A stretch of DNA of 64,000 nucleotides from Mucilaginibacter kameinonensis (GCF_003675385.1 NZ_RCWZ01000001.1:1178001-1242000), one strand, 5' to 3'; positions 36,810 through 46,015 are shown, counted from the stretch's first letter. The notes: generated from the letters alone by a model not told the origin. Program-made: numbers and translations.

Positions 36810-38699
36810 ATGTCAACATTAGCAGTTCACGACCACGCAGGAACACACCACGACGAACACGGTCACGAACATCACCATGACCAATCATTCCTGTCTAAAT
36901 ATGTATTTAGCATGGACCACAAGATGATTGCCAAGCAATTCCTGATCACAGGTATTACTATGGCGGTTATCGCAATGATTTTGTCAATCCTGTTTAGGAT
37001 CCAACTTGCTTACCCTGATAAAACATTCCCACTGTTAACTACCCTGTTAGGTCGTTTTGCTCCTAACGGTCGTATCAGCCCCGATTTTTACCTGGCTTTG
37101 GTTACCATTCACGGTACCATCATGGTATTCTTCGTATTAACTGCCGGCTTGAGCGGTACTTTTGCCAACTTATTAATTCCATTGCAGGTAGGTGCACGTG
37201 ATATGGCTTCGCCTTTCATGAACATGCTTTCATACTGGTTCTTCTTTTTAGCCAGCGTTATCATGCTGTCGTCATTCTTTGTACAAAAAGGCCCTGCCAG
37301 TGGTGGTTGGACAATTTACCCGCCATTATCTGCATTGCCTAAAGCAATGCCGGGCTCTGGCGAAGGTATGACCTTATGGTTAATCAGTATGGTATTGTTC
37401 GTAGCATCATCATTAATGGGTGGTATCAACTACGTAAGTACCGTATTAAACATGCGTACAAAAGGTATGGACCTTTGGAAAATGCCTTTAACTATCTGGG
37501 CATTATTCCTTACAGCTATCTTAGGTATCCTTGCATTCCCGGTTTTAGTTGCCGGTGTAGTATTGTTGATATTTGACCGTAGCGTTGGTACCAGCTTCTA
37601 TTTATCTGATATCGTATTGAACGGCGTACAGCAACCATTTGAAGGTGGTAGCCCGATCCTGTTCCAGCACTTATTCTGGTTCTTAGGTCACCCGGAAGTA
37701 TATATCGTAATTATGCCTGCGATGGGTATCTCGTCTGAGATCATGTCGGTAAATTCACGTAAACCTATTTTCGGTTACCATGCGATGGTTTACTCTTTGA
37801 TCGGTATTACAGTATTGTCGTTCATCGTATGGGGCCACCACATGTTTGTTACCGGTATGAACCCGTTCCTGGGTGGTGTGTTCATGATTACTACATTAAT
37901 CATCGCAGTACCATCGGCGGTGAAAACGTTCAACTGGTTAGCTACACTTTGGCGCGGTAACATCAGGTTTACACCTGCTATGTTGTTCGCTATCGGTATG
38001 GTGTCGTTCTTCATCTCTGGTGGTTTAACAGGTATCTTCCTGGGTAACGCTGCATTAGATATCAACTTACATGATACTTATTTCGTGGTGGCTCACTTCC
38101 ACTTAGTAATGGGTTCTGCAGCTATATTTGGTATGCTTGCCGGTGTTTACCACTGGTTCCCTAAAATGTTCGGCCGTATGATGGACGAGAAATTAGGTTA
38201 CCTGCACTTCTGGTTAACATTTATCTGTGCTTACCTGGTATTCTTCCCAATGCACTTTATGGGTCTTGACGGTGTGCCACGTAGGTACTATGCTTTCACC
38301 GAGTTTGCTTCAATGCAAAAATGGTTAACCATTAACACCTTTGTTACCTGGGCTGCTATTATCGCCGCACTTACACAGTTTGGTTTCCTTTATAACTTCT
38401 TTGTATCAATCTTCAAAGGACGGAAAGCAACTCAAAATCCATGGGAGTCAAATACTTTAGAGTGGACTACTCCTGTTGAGCACCTGCATGGCAACTGGCC
38501 AGGCGAAATTCCAACTGTTTACCGTTGGCCATATGATTACAGCAAACCGGGTGCAGAAGAGGATTACATCCCTCAAACTGTTCCTTACTCGCAAACAATG
38601 AGCTCAAACGTACCTCACGATTTTGAAGATAATCCTGCAGGTTTAGAAGAACTGAACAAGTTTACAAGTACGCTGAAAGCAAACGAACAAGTAAAATAA
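36810..38699 (+). CDS. coxA: Cytochrome c oxidase subunit I
   Basis: The haem-copper oxidase catalytic subunit (629 residues, 12 or more helices) reduces oxygen and pumps protons. GHPEVY with E296 marks the A1-type (D-channel glutamate) enzymes. CuB ligands H294, H343 and H344 (WGHHM), the haem a3 ligand H429 and haem a ligand H431 (HDTYFVVAHFH) are all present. The first 25 residues are rich in histidine (HDHAGTHHDEHGHEHHHD), a likely metal-binding tail on the cytoplasmic side. A large hairpin with periodic repeats separates it from ctaA. Confidence 0.97.
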   Translation: MSTLAVHDHAGTHHDEHGHEHHHDQSFLSKYVFSMDHKMIAKQFLITGITMAVIAMILSILFRIQLAYPDKTFPLLTTLLGRFAPNGRISPDFYLALVTIHGTIMVFFVLTAGLSGTFANLLIPLQVGARDMASPFMNMLSYWFFFLASVIMLSSFFVQKGPASGGWTIYPPLSALPKAMPGSGEGMTLWLISMVLFVASSLMGGINYVSTVLNMRTKGMDLWKMPLTIWALFLTAILGILAFPVLVAGVVLLIFDRSVGTSFYLSDIVLNGVQQPFEGGSPILFQHLFWFLGHPEVYIVIMPAMGISSEIMSVNSRKPIFGYHAMVYSLIGITVLSFIVWGHHMFVTGMNPFLGGVFMITTLIIAVPSAVKTFNWLATLWRGNIRFTPAMLFAIGMVSFFISGGLTGIFLGNAALDINLHDTYFVVAHFHLVMGSAAIFGMLAGVYHWFPKMFGRMMDEKLGYLHFWLTFICAYLVFFPMHFMGLDGVPRRYYAFTEFASMQKWLTINTFVTWAAIIAALTQFGFLYNFFVSIFKGRKATQNPWESNTLEWTTPVEHLHGNWPGEIPTVYRWPYDYSKPGAEEDYIPQTVPYSQTMSSNVPHDFEDNPAGLEELNKFTSTLKANEQVK

Positions 38700-38719
38700 T
38701 TTTAATACTTATCTGATCT

Positions 38720-38819
38720 TTTAGGGTACCAGTTAAGTCTTAAGTCGGAAGTTTTAAGTACGAAGTTTAACAACTGAGAACTTACTACTTGGAACTTCCG
38801 GCTTGGCAGGTACCCTAAA
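38720..38819. repeat. Hairpin enclosing an inverted pair of 7-nt periodic arrays, family II
   Basis: Outer arms TTTAGGGTACC (38720-38730) and GGTACCCTAAA (38809-38819) are perfect inverted repeats, followed by a T tract, so they could act as a terminator. Inside, five heptads AAGTnnn run 38735-38769. In the other direction, four heptads ending in ACTT or GCTT run 38777-38804. Confidence 0.7.
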
Positions 38820-38837
38820 TTTTTAGAAATATTTTAG

Positions 38838-39896
38838 ATGAGCACAGCCGCAAAAAATAGGTTTCAAAAGATCAATATTACAACCATTGTTCTGCTGTTT
38901 GTTTTGATTCTTGCCGGTGGTGTTGTACGTAGCTCAGGTTCAGGTATGGGATGCCCCGACTGGCCAAAATGTTTCGGAAGGTATATCCCACCAACTGATA
39001 TAAGCGATCTCCCAAAAGATTACAAGCAAAAATATGTTGCCAAACGCCTGGAGAAAAACCAGCGTTTTGCCAAAACACTTGATGTGTTTGGCTATAGCGA
39101 CTTGGCTAAACGTATCCGCGAAGACCGTTCTATCCTTGTCCCTGAAGATTTTAACGCAGGTAAAACCTGGACGGAATATATCAACCGTTTAGTTGGTGCG
39201 TTATCCGGTTTTTTCCTGTTGCTTTCGGTTGTATTTTCTTTTAGCTATTGGAAAACAGATAAAAGGATTGCTATCCTGAGCATATTCAATCTTGTTTTGG
39301 TCGGATTTCAGGCCTGGTTAGGCTCAATTGTGGTATCTACCAATTTAGTAGCCTGGATAGTTACTGTACATATGCTTTTAGCCCTGGCCATTTTAGCGAT
39401 TTGTATTTATACTTATCATATTGCTAAGATCTCCGGAAAGAAAACTGCGGGTTCAACGCCTTTGGTTTACATCATAACACTTACAGCAGTTTTTGTAAGT
39501 ATCCTGCAGATCGCATTCGGTACTGAAGTTAGGGAGAAGATAGATGCGGTTGCTAACCATTTTCAGGGAGGTTACCGCAAAGATTGGATCATTAACGCCG
39601 GCGAGATATTTCAGCACCACAGGGATATTGCAATCCTGGTATTGGTGCTTAACGTGGCTTTATTTGTTTTGATCCGCAAAGGCTTTAACAGGCATTCTAT
39701 TCAACAGCAGTTGATGAGCTTTACATTTTTAATGATCACGTTGCAAATAGTAACCGGGATCTTATTATCATACCTCGCTTTGCCGCCGGTTGCCCAGGCC
39801 GCACATATTGTATTGGCGAGTTTAATATTTGGGGCACAATTTTATTTGCTTTTGAATTTATTTCAAGGTGTTAAGGGTAGGGAGATAAGCAAATGA
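38838..39896 (+). CDS. ctaA: Haem A synthase
   Basis: Converts haem O to haem A in the membrane. 352 residues with about eight helices in two similar halves (COX15/CtaA family). The first-loop motif GMGCPDWPKCFGRYIPP shows the paired cysteines of the family. Histidine-bearing segments such as EYINRLVGALSG, TVHMLLALAI, HHRDIAILV and AHIVLASLIF match haem ligands. Overlaps ctaB by four bases (ATGA), so the two are coupled. Confidence 0.93.
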   Translation: MSTAAKNRFQKINITTIVLLFVLILAGGVVRSSGSGMGCPDWPKCFGRYIPPTDISDLPKDYKQKYVAKRLEKNQRFAKTLDVFGYSDLAKRIREDRSILVPEDFNAGKTWTEYINRLVGALSGFFLLLSVVFSFSYWKTDKRIAILSIFNLVLVGFQAWLGSIVVSTNLVAWIVTVHMLLALAILAICIYTYHIAKISGKKTAGSTPLVYIITLTAVFVSILQIAFGTEVREKIDAVANHFQGGYRKDWIINAGEIFQHHRDIAILVLVLNVALFVLIRKGFNRHSIQQQLMSFTFLMITLQIVTGILLSYLALPPVAQAAHIVLASLIFGAQFYLLLNLFQGVKGREISK

Positions 39897-40756
39897 AATG
39901 GGCTGATTTTTCAAAACTAATTAAAACGAGGCTAACCTCTTTGGTGGTGTTTTCGGCATCAATATCATTTTTAATCGGAAGCCGTGCAAACGGGCATATC
40001 GTTTGGATTGATTGGATAAAACTAATTATTGGTGGTTTCCTGGTTACATCAGCTGCTAATGCTTTTAACGAGATCATCGAAAAAGATCTGGATAAGCTGA
40101 TGAAGCGCACTATGGACCGTCCAATTCCTTCCGGAAAAATGACTACTGGTCAGGCATTGGTATTAGGTTTGGGCATGGGCATGGCAGGTACATACCTGTT
40201 GGGCAGTTTAAACCTGTTGACGGGTTTATTGTCGGTGTTCTCGATATTATTGTACGCCTTTGCCTATACGCCGCTGAAACGCAAATCGCCGATAGCGGTT
40301 TTTGTTGGTGCTATTCCTGGCGCTTTACCACCGCTTATCGGTTATGTGGCTGCGCAGGTACACGGCAGGATAGATGAGATCGCGATAATCTTATTTTCGA
40401 TTCAGTTTATCTGGCAGTTTGTTCATTTCTGGGCTATTGCCTGGGTTTTGGATGATGATTATAAGCTGGCTGGTTTTAGGTTACTGCCATCGGGTAAAAG
40501 AGATTTAACAAGTGCGGTAATTACGTTTATATTTGCCATTGTATTAGTACCTGTGAGCTTGTTGCCAACCATTTATGGTTACGGAGGTTACTGGGTAGGG
40601 GGCGTATCGCTGATATGCAGCCTGATATTTTTGTACCAATCGTTCATGCTGTTGCGTACCAGGCAAATACCTGAGGCCCGCAAATTAATGTTCGGCTCGT
40701 TTTTTTACCTGCCGGTAGTTCAGATAATGTTTTTAGTAGATTTTATAGTTAAGTGA
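39893..40756 (+). CDS. ctaB: Protohaem IX farnesyltransferase (haem O synthase)
   Basis: Adds a farnesyl tail to haem B, making haem O for CtaA. 287 residues of the UbiA prenyltransferase superfamily, about eight to nine helices. The two Asp-rich regions are visible: NAFNEIIEKDLDKLMKRTMDRP and a later WVLDDDYKLAGFRLLP. It starts inside the ctaA stop (ATGA), so translation is coupled and haem A production is co-regulated with the oxidase. Confidence 0.93.
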   Translation: MKWADFSKLIKTRLTSLVVFSASISFLIGSRANGHIVWIDWIKLIIGGFLVTSAANAFNEIIEKDLDKLMKRTMDRPIPSGKMTTGQALVLGLGMGMAGTYLLGSLNLLTGLLSVFSILLYAFAYTPLKRKSPIAVFVGAIPGALPPLIGYVAAQVHGRIDEIAIILFSIQFIWQFVHFWAIAWVLDDDYKLAGFRLLPSGKRDLTSAVITFIFAIVLVPVSLLPTIYGYGGYWVGGVSLICSLIFLYQSFMLLRTRQIPEARKLMFGSFFYLPVVQIMFLVDFIVK

Positions 40757-40757
40757 G

Positions 40758-41342
40758 ATGATGGCAAGGATGGAACAAGATAACGACAGGCTTAACCTGG
40801 GTGCCAAGAAGTTTAACATGTGGATTTTCATATTCACATCGTTTATGCTTTTTGCTGCATTTACCAGTGGTTTTATTGTTTATGCCGGCGGCAGCGGCCA
40901 CGGTTTAAATGTGATCATGCCTCAGTCGTTTTTGTATAGCACTATTGTTATTGTATTAAGCAGCGGTACGTTGTTTTTGGCCTCAAGGGCAGCAAAGGCA
41001 TTGCAGTTTGATAAACAAAAACTGTATTTATGGATCACGTTGGGTTTAGGTTTGGCATTTTTTGCCTTACAAATCTATGCCTGCTACGTGTTAACCTACA
41101 AAATGCAGATCTATTTTGTTGATCCTAATGCTTCACGTTCGTTTGTTTACGTTTTTGTTGGCGCGCATTTGGTTCACATTTTTGCGGCGCTGTTATTGCT
41201 AATAAATACACTTATAGGTACATACCGTAATATCCCTCAGGTACGGAATATGTTTAAGATGGAATTAACCTCCATTTTCTGGCATTTTCTCGATATTATA
41301 TGGATTTATCTGTATGTTTTTTTACTTTTGAATCATAATTAA
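40758..41342 (+). CDS. Haem-copper oxidase subunit III, short form
   Basis: 194 residues with about five membrane segments. The N-terminus starts cytoplasmic (AKKFNMWIFIFTSFMLFA), and the C-terminal FWHFLDIIWIYLYVFLL is the signature end of subunit III. Starts one base after ctaB. A second, longer subunit III gene follows; in Bacteroidota such paired genes are usual beside alternative complex III. Confidence 0.9.
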   Translation: MMARMEQDNDRLNLGAKKFNMWIFIFTSFMLFAAFTSGFIVYAGGSGHGLNVIMPQSFLYSTIVIVLSSGTLFLASRAAKALQFDKQKLYLWITLGLGLAFFALQIYACYVLTYKMQIYFVDPNASRSFVYVFVGAHLVHIFAALLLLINTLIGTYRNIPQVRNMFKMELTSIFWHFLDIIWIYLYVFLLLNHN

Positions 41343-41363
41343 TACACCCATAGATTAGTACAG

Positions 41364-42083
41364 ATGAGTACAACAGTTTCACAAATTGACGAAGTAAAAA
41401 CTTCGCCCTGGTCGGGAGGAAGATCCCCGTTCAACGTGGAGTACGGAAAAATAATGATGTGGTTTTTCCTCCTTTCGGATGCGTTCACCTTTTCATCATT
41501 ATTGATAGCTTATGGTTCATTACGTTTCAGTGCAAGCGTATGGCCAGGTGCTGATAAGGTTTTTCAATCAGTACCGGGATTAGTTGATCACGGTGCACCA
41601 CTGGTGTTTGTGGGTTTAATGACCTTCATCCTCATCGCAAGCTCTGTTACCATGGTATTAGCTGTTGAGGCTGGTCACCGTAACGCTAAGAGCGAGGTAG
41701 TAGGCTGGATGATAGCTACGGTTATTGGTGGTTTCATGTTCCTTGGCTGTCAGGCGTTGGAGTGGGGCCATTTACATCACGAAGGTTTCTGGTGGGGAAG
41801 TGTTCCTCCTGCAGAAGAGCTTAAAAAGTTATTCACGGGTGGTACCGAGGCTGTGCAGCATATGACTTCTCAGGAGTTTGCTAACCTGTTTTTTACCATC
41901 ACGGGATTCCACGGATTCCACGTATTTACAGGTGTTATTATTAACATTATCATCACGGTTAACGTGTTAATGGGCACATACGAAAAACGCGGCAGTTATT
42001 TAATGGTTGAAAAAGTTGGTTTATACTGGCACTTTGTAGACCTTGTTTGGGTATTCGTATTTACATTCTTTTACTTAGTTTAA
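41364..42083 (+). CDS. coxC: Cytochrome c oxidase subunit III
   Basis: 239 residues, about five to six membrane segments. The end WHFVDLVWVFVFTFFYLV is typical of subunit III, and the FTITGFHGFHVFTGVI segment carries the conserved histidines. The 40-residue loop after LEWGHLHHEGFWWGS is longer than in the short neighbour. Part of the oxidase unit, 21 nt after the short subunit III. Confidence 0.92.
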   Translation: MSTTVSQIDEVKTSPWSGGRSPFNVEYGKIMMWFFLLSDAFTFSSLLIAYGSLRFSASVWPGADKVFQSVPGLVDHGAPLVFVGLMTFILIASSVTMVLAVEAGHRNAKSEVVGWMIATVIGGFMFLGCQALEWGHLHHEGFWWGSVPPAEELKKLFTGGTEAVQHMTSQEFANLFFTITGFHGFHVFTGVIINIIITVNVLMGTYEKRGSYLMVEKVGLYWHFVDLVWVFVFTFFYLV

Positions 42084-42095
42084 AAACATTTACAT

Positions 42096-42437
42096 ATGTC
42101 AGCAGAATCGCACGAAGTTCACCACGATGGTGAGCACGAATCAATGAGCAAAAAGCGTATATGGCAAGTAGCCGGTATATTAACCTTTATTACTTGTATT
42201 GAGTTTATTATTGCGCTTGCTATAGTTCCAAGTCACCCAGAGCTTTTGAAATATGCTAACCCTGTATATATTGTTTTAACTTTGTTTAAAGCATTTTATA
42301 TAGTTGCATACTTTATGCACTTGAAGTTCGAAAAAATGGGGTTGATCCTTTCTTTAGTAATCCCAATTATATTTATAATCGGTTTAATCCTGGTACTTAC
42401 AAACGAAAGCCACCACTGGGTTGACTTAAGGTTCTAA
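42096..42437 (+). CDS. Cytochrome c oxidase subunit IV (COX4_pro)
   Basis: 113 residues with three membrane segments. The histidine-rich start (SHEVHHDGEHE) is followed by KRIWQVAGILTFITCIEF, YANPVYIVLTLFKAFYIVAYFMHL and a third helix. This matches the small prokaryotic subunit IV. Its stop overlaps the SCO start by one base (TAATG). Confidence 0.9.
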   Translation: MSAESHEVHHDGEHESMSKKRIWQVAGILTFITCIEFIIALAIVPSHPELLKYANPVYIVLTLFKAFYIVAYFMHLKFEKMGLILSLVIPIIFIIGLILVLTNESHHWVDLRF

Positions 42438-43135
42438 TGAACAAGGCTTCCATCTTAAAAAAGATTATGATCCTGGTACTCATCTTAGCAGTACCAGGAT
42501 TTTTATATTATTTACTTACCGCAAAGGGTAAAAACAGGTACAAACCCCTCGCTGTTTTCGGCCCCAAGGAGGTTGCTAAAACAGGCCATAAGTTTCACGG
42601 TAAGTATATCCCGGATACCATTTACCACACCATTCCTGATTTTAAACTTACCGACCAGGAAGGTAAACCGGTTACCTTATCCACCCTAAAAGGAAAGATC
42701 TTTGTAGTAAACTTTTTTTACGCCAACTGCCCAACGGTTTGCCAAACCATCAATAAAAACATGAGCTGGCTGGTAGGTACTTACTATAAAAACAAGATGG
42801 TTTATTTTTTGACCATTACTGTTGATCCGGAACGTGACACCCGGGAAGTACTCGATAAATACCTGCAGACATTTAAGCCCGAATCAAACCGCTGGCTAAT
42901 GTGTAGTGGCGATACCTCATCTGTTTACAGTTTTGCGCGCAATGGTCTTTTTGTTAACGCTGCAAGAGCCGGTAACGACTTTGTTTATAGCGATGACTTT
43001 GTACTGATTGATCAGGAACATCGCATCAGAGGGTACTACAAGGCTGCTGTAACCCCCGAGGTTAACCGCCTTAACGACGAGATTAAAGTGTTGATAGCCG
43101 AAGAGCTGCGTAAAGTTGATAAGCCCCTATATTAA
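42437..43135 (+). CDS. SCO/SenC-family copper chaperone
   Basis: 232 residues. One N-terminal membrane anchor (about 8-27), then a thioredoxin-like domain exposed to the periplasm. It has the copper-binding CPTVC motif (in NFFYANCPTVCQT), TITVDPERDT, and a histidine candidate in LIDQEHRIRGYY. SCO proteins deliver copper to the CuA site of subunit II. Position directly after the cox genes fits this role. Confidence 0.92.
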   Translation: MNKASILKKIMILVLILAVPGFLYYLLTAKGKNRYKPLAVFGPKEVAKTGHKFHGKYIPDTIYHTIPDFKLTDQEGKPVTLSTLKGKIFVVNFFYANCPTVCQTINKNMSWLVGTYYKNKMVYFLTITVDPERDTREVLDKYLQTFKPESNRWLMCSGDTSSVYSFARNGLFVNAARAGNDFVYSDDFVLIDQEHRIRGYYKAAVTPEVNRLNDEIKVLIAEELRKVDKPLY

Positions 43136-43141
43136 TTAACT

Positions 43142-43717
43142 ATGAGCGATAAATTTATAATCCGCTTTGTTGCGGGTGTTACCATATTTGTAATAGCGGT
43201 TGTTGTTTTACTCAACCGACACCTCATTCCCGGTCCGGCAGTTGCCCCCGCATTTACTCCGTATTTGCCAATGCTTAACGCGGTGCTTAATGGCACCTGT
43301 ACAGTGTTGCTGCTTTTATCATTGTATCAAATCAAACAAGGTAATATAACCTTACATAAGCGTCTTAACATTCTTACGTTCTGCCTGTCGTCGCTTTTCC
43401 TGTTATCGTACATCCTGTTTCATTACCTGATGCGTAATGAAATTATTTATGGTGATATCAATGGTGACGGCGTATTATCGGAAGCAGAACGGGCTTCGGC
43501 AGGTTCTTTGCGGACGGTGTATTTGTCTATTTTGACACCTCATATTATACTTGCCGCGGCCGTTTTACCGTTAATATTATTGAGCTTTCACCGCGGCCTG
43601 CAAATGCAGGTTGAAAAGCACCGTAAGCTGGTACGCTGGGCATTCCCGATATGGTTATATGTTACTGCAAGCGGCGTGGTGGTTTACTTAATGATCCGCC
43701 CGTTTTATCATTTTTAA
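43142..43717 (+). CDS. DUF420 (CtaM-like) membrane protein with an EF-hand-like loop
   Basis: 191 residues with about five membrane segments. It matches DUF420: an NAVLNGTCTVLLLLSLYQIKQGN helix, the HYLMR helix end, and HIILAAAVLPLILLSFHRGL. Between helices, a loop reads DINGDGVLSEAE (about residues 105-116), which fits the EF-hand calcium loop D-x-N-x-D-G-x-L-x-x-x-E at every ligand position. The usual DUF420 loop there is shorter. CtaM-type members help haem-copper oxidase assembly; the location after SCO supports that role. Confidence 0.85.
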   Translation: MSDKFIIRFVAGVTIFVIAVVVLLNRHLIPGPAVAPAFTPYLPMLNAVLNGTCTVLLLLSLYQIKQGNITLHKRLNILTFCLSSLFLLSYILFHYLMRNEIIYGDINGDGVLSEAERASAGSLRTVYLSILTPHIILAAAVLPLILLSFHRGLQMQVEKHRKLVRWAFPIWLYVTASGVVVYLMIRPFYHF

Positions 43718-43742
43718 TTTATAATTAGTTAAATTTGTACCT

Positions 43743-44021
43743 ATGAAACAAGGTTTTAAAGTTATCCTTTTTGTAATGGCCCTTGGCCTTATGCTTATTG
43801 CGCGCGAGCCGGTAAAAGCCCAATGCGCGCAGTGTGCTGCAACAGTTGAAACCAACGCGCAAAGCGGTAGCTCAAAAACAAGGGGATTAAATAACGGCAT
43901 CCTGTTTTTATTGGGTGCACCTTACTTTGCGGTTGCATTAGGTGGCTACATCTGGTATAAAAAATACCGTCGTAAAGATGTTAAGCTTGAAATGCGCCCC
44001 GAAAAACTCAATCTGAATTAA
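43743..44021 (+). CDS. Small membrane protein, unknown function
   Basis: 92 residues. A signal-like first helix ends near VKAQCAQC. A CAQC pair follows (C28, C31), then a second membrane helix (NNGILFLLGAPYFAVALGGYIWY) and a basic tail. No domain recognised. Its place after the oxidase assembly genes, 25 nt from the DUF420 gene, suggests co-transcription, and the CxxC could bind metal or act in redox. This is inference. Confidence 0.65.
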   Translation: MKQGFKVILFVMALGLMLIAREPVKAQCAQCAATVETNAQSGSSKTRGLNNGILFLLGAPYFAVALGGYIWYKKYRRKDVKLEMRPEKLNLN

Positions 44022-44077
44022 TACAAAGATCGCGACCCTGTAATGGGCGCTGTCATAATCTTATAAGATACTTCCAC

Positions 44078-44482
44078 GTGTCTCAAACACCAAAGTCATG
44101 GGCTATGCTTAAATGTAAATGCCCCCGCTGCAGGCGGGGCGATATGTTTAAGGGTAGCCCTTACAGTTTCTCCAATAAAATAAATCTTAACTGCCCGCAT
44201 TGTGACCTTTTCTTTGAGATAGAACCGGGTTACTTTTACGCCGCCATGTATGTGAGTTACGCATTAAATGTTGGCGAAGCGTTAGGCATAGCATGGCTTA
44301 CCTATCTTTTAACCCATAACCAGGATTCGCCCTGGTTATACCTTGGCGCTATAATTTTAGGCTGCTTTGCGCTTGCTCCGGTAAATTTCAGATATTCGCG
44401 TGTGTTTTTGTTGTATTGGTTATCACCCAAAATACATTACCAAAGCTATTTAGATGCTGATGATATACCAGGAAAGTCTTGA
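44078..44482 (+). CDS. DUF983-family membrane protein
   Basis: 134 residues beginning with GTG at 44078; an ATG at 44105 is an alternative. Two zinc-ribbon-like pairs (CPRCRRGDMF and CPHCDLFFEIEPGYFYAAMY) lead into two membrane helices, the DUF983 pattern. Function unknown; the family often lies near cytochrome oxidase genes, as here. It overlaps the DUF2461 gene by 29 nt. Confidence 0.85.
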   Translation: MSQTPKSWAMLKCKCPRCRRGDMFKGSPYSFSNKINLNCPHCDLFFEIEPGYFYAAMYVSYALNVGEALGIAWLTYLLTHNQDSPWLYLGAIILGCFALAPVNFRYSRVFLLYWLSPKIHYQSYLDADDIPGKS

Positions 44483-45122
44483 TTTTTTAAAAGATCTCGC
44501 GGAGCATAACAGTCGGGAGTGGTTTGCTGCCAATAAAGAGCGTTATGAAAAAGCCCGCGAAAATGTAATTGATTTTACAACAACCATACTTGAAGGTGTG
44601 CGTAAAATAGAAGCAGGCATGGATGAAAACCTTGATGCCAAAAAGTGCGTGATGCGTATTTACCGCGATATCCGTTTCAGTAAAAATAAAGCGCCGTATA
44701 AAAATAATTTCGGGGTAAGTTTTCCAACGTCCGGCTTAAAGGGCGGCGGCGTTGAGTACTACCTGCATATCCAGCCCGGCAATTCATTTATTGGCGGCGG
44801 ATACTGGATGCCAGAAGCTCCGCATTTGAAAGCTATTCGCCAGGAAATTGATTATAATGCGGCCGATTTGAAAAAGATCATAGATGACAAGGACTTTGTT
44901 AAGCTCTTTGGTGATTTCAGGGCACAGGAGCAACTAAAATCACTGCCGAAGGGATATGAAGCCGATAATGAGAATCTCGATCTTATAAAGCTTAAAAGCT
45001 TTGTGGGTTGGCATAAGCTTACGGATAAGGATTTGACTCAGGCTGGATCGGAGAAAATTATCATTGATATGTGCAGCAGGATCCATCCGCTTAATGTGTT
45101 TTTGAAGAACGCGCTTGCGTAA
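44454..45122 (+). CDS. DUF2461-family protein
   Basis: 222 residues. It carries the family's opening FLKDLAEHNSREWFAANKERYE and the central VMRIYRDIRFSKNKAPYKNNFG and FIGGGYWMPEAPHL. DUF2461 (TIGR02453) has no known function. An alternative ATG lies at 44460. Overlaps the DUF983 gene, so coupled expression is likely. No signal peptide or catalytic motif is certain. Confidence 0.9.
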   Translation: MLMIYQESLDFLKDLAEHNSREWFAANKERYEKARENVIDFTTTILEGVRKIEAGMDENLDAKKCVMRIYRDIRFSKNKAPYKNNFGVSFPTSGLKGGGVEYYLHIQPGNSFIGGGYWMPEAPHLKAIRQEIDYNAADLKKIIDDKDFVKLFGDFRAQEQLKSLPKGYEADNENLDLIKLKSFVGWHKLTDKDLTQAGSEKIIIDMCSRIHPLNVFLKNALA

Positions 45123-45147
45123 TAATATATTAAAACCCCAACGTACT

Positions 45148-45975
45148 ATGAAAATTAGATATAGCATTTTAGCCGCTGCTGTGTGTGTAACAATGTACTC
45201 ATGTAAGGTCATGTCGCCAAAAGCATACAAAACACTTGTTGCCGAACGCGATTCATTAGCCACACGTACATCAAATTTAGAAGGACAGGTTGCACAACTG
45301 CAATCAGATACGGCGCGCCTGCACAGGCAGCTTAACGATCTGCGTAAAAACAACAGCGTGTTAAACAGTAACCTTGATGCAACATCGTCAAAAGCTAACG
45401 AATTGGCCGCTCAGACCACAAGATTGGCCGCCGATTTGAAAAAACGCGAAGCACGTTTAAAGGAAGTGGAAGACATTTTAAAGAAACGTGACGAGGCTAC
45501 CAACGCCCTGCGAGACAAATTACAGAAAGCTCTTTACGGCTTTCAGCAAAGTGGATTAACCGTAGATATCAGAAATGGCAAGGTTTATGTGTCATTAGCT
45601 GATAAGTTATTGTTCCCTTCGGGAAGTATTATTATTGATGATAAAGGAAAGGCAGCATTGAAACAGCTTGCCGCAGTAGTTAATAAGGAAGCTGATATCA
45701 ATATGGCGGTAGAAGGCCATACCGATGATAAGAAGGTGAAAAACCTTGGCCAGATCAAAGATAACTGGGACCTGAGCGTTTTACGTGCTACTTCGGTAAC
45801 CCGCTACTTGACCGAAACAGAAGGTGTTGATCCGCACAGGCTTACCGCGACAGGTAAGAGCGAGTTTCAGCCGATAGATGCTACTGCTACTGACGAAGCC
45901 CGTGCGAAGAACAGGCGAATAGAGATCGTGCTTACCCCTAAGCTTGATGAGTTATACAACCTGATCACTAAGTAA
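45148..45975 (+). CDS. OmpA-family lipoprotein
   Basis: 275 residues from the ATG at 45148, giving lipobox MYSC. After the lipidated cysteine, a coiled coil of heptad-like Leu/Ala residues (about 30-140) ends in an OmpA C-terminal peptidoglycan-binding domain: INMAVEGHTDD, NWDLSVLRATSVTRYL and ARAKNRRIEIVL, including the D and R residues that contact diaminopimelate. It would link the outer membrane to peptidoglycan. The frame could reach 45115, but that adds a non-signal tail. Confidence 0.9.
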   Translation: MKIRYSILAAAVCVTMYSCKVMSPKAYKTLVAERDSLATRTSNLEGQVAQLQSDTARLHRQLNDLRKNNSVLNSNLDATSSKANELAAQTTRLAADLKKREARLKEVEDILKKRDEATNALRDKLQKALYGFQQSGLTVDIRNGKVYVSLADKLLFPSGSIIIDDKGKAALKQLAAVVNKEADINMAVEGHTDDKKVKNLGQIKDNWDLSVLRATSVTRYLTETEGVDPHRLTATGKSEFQPIDATATDEARAKNRRIEIVLTPKLDELYNLITK

Positions 45976-45986
45976 ATAAATGAAGG

Positions 45987-46015
45987 GCTCCCGGTTAACC
46001 ATCGGGAGCTTTTTT
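45987..46015 (+). terminator. Terminator of the OmpA lipoprotein gene
   Basis: GCTCCCG/CGGGAGC with a 9-nt loop, then TTTTTT. Confidence 0.8.
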
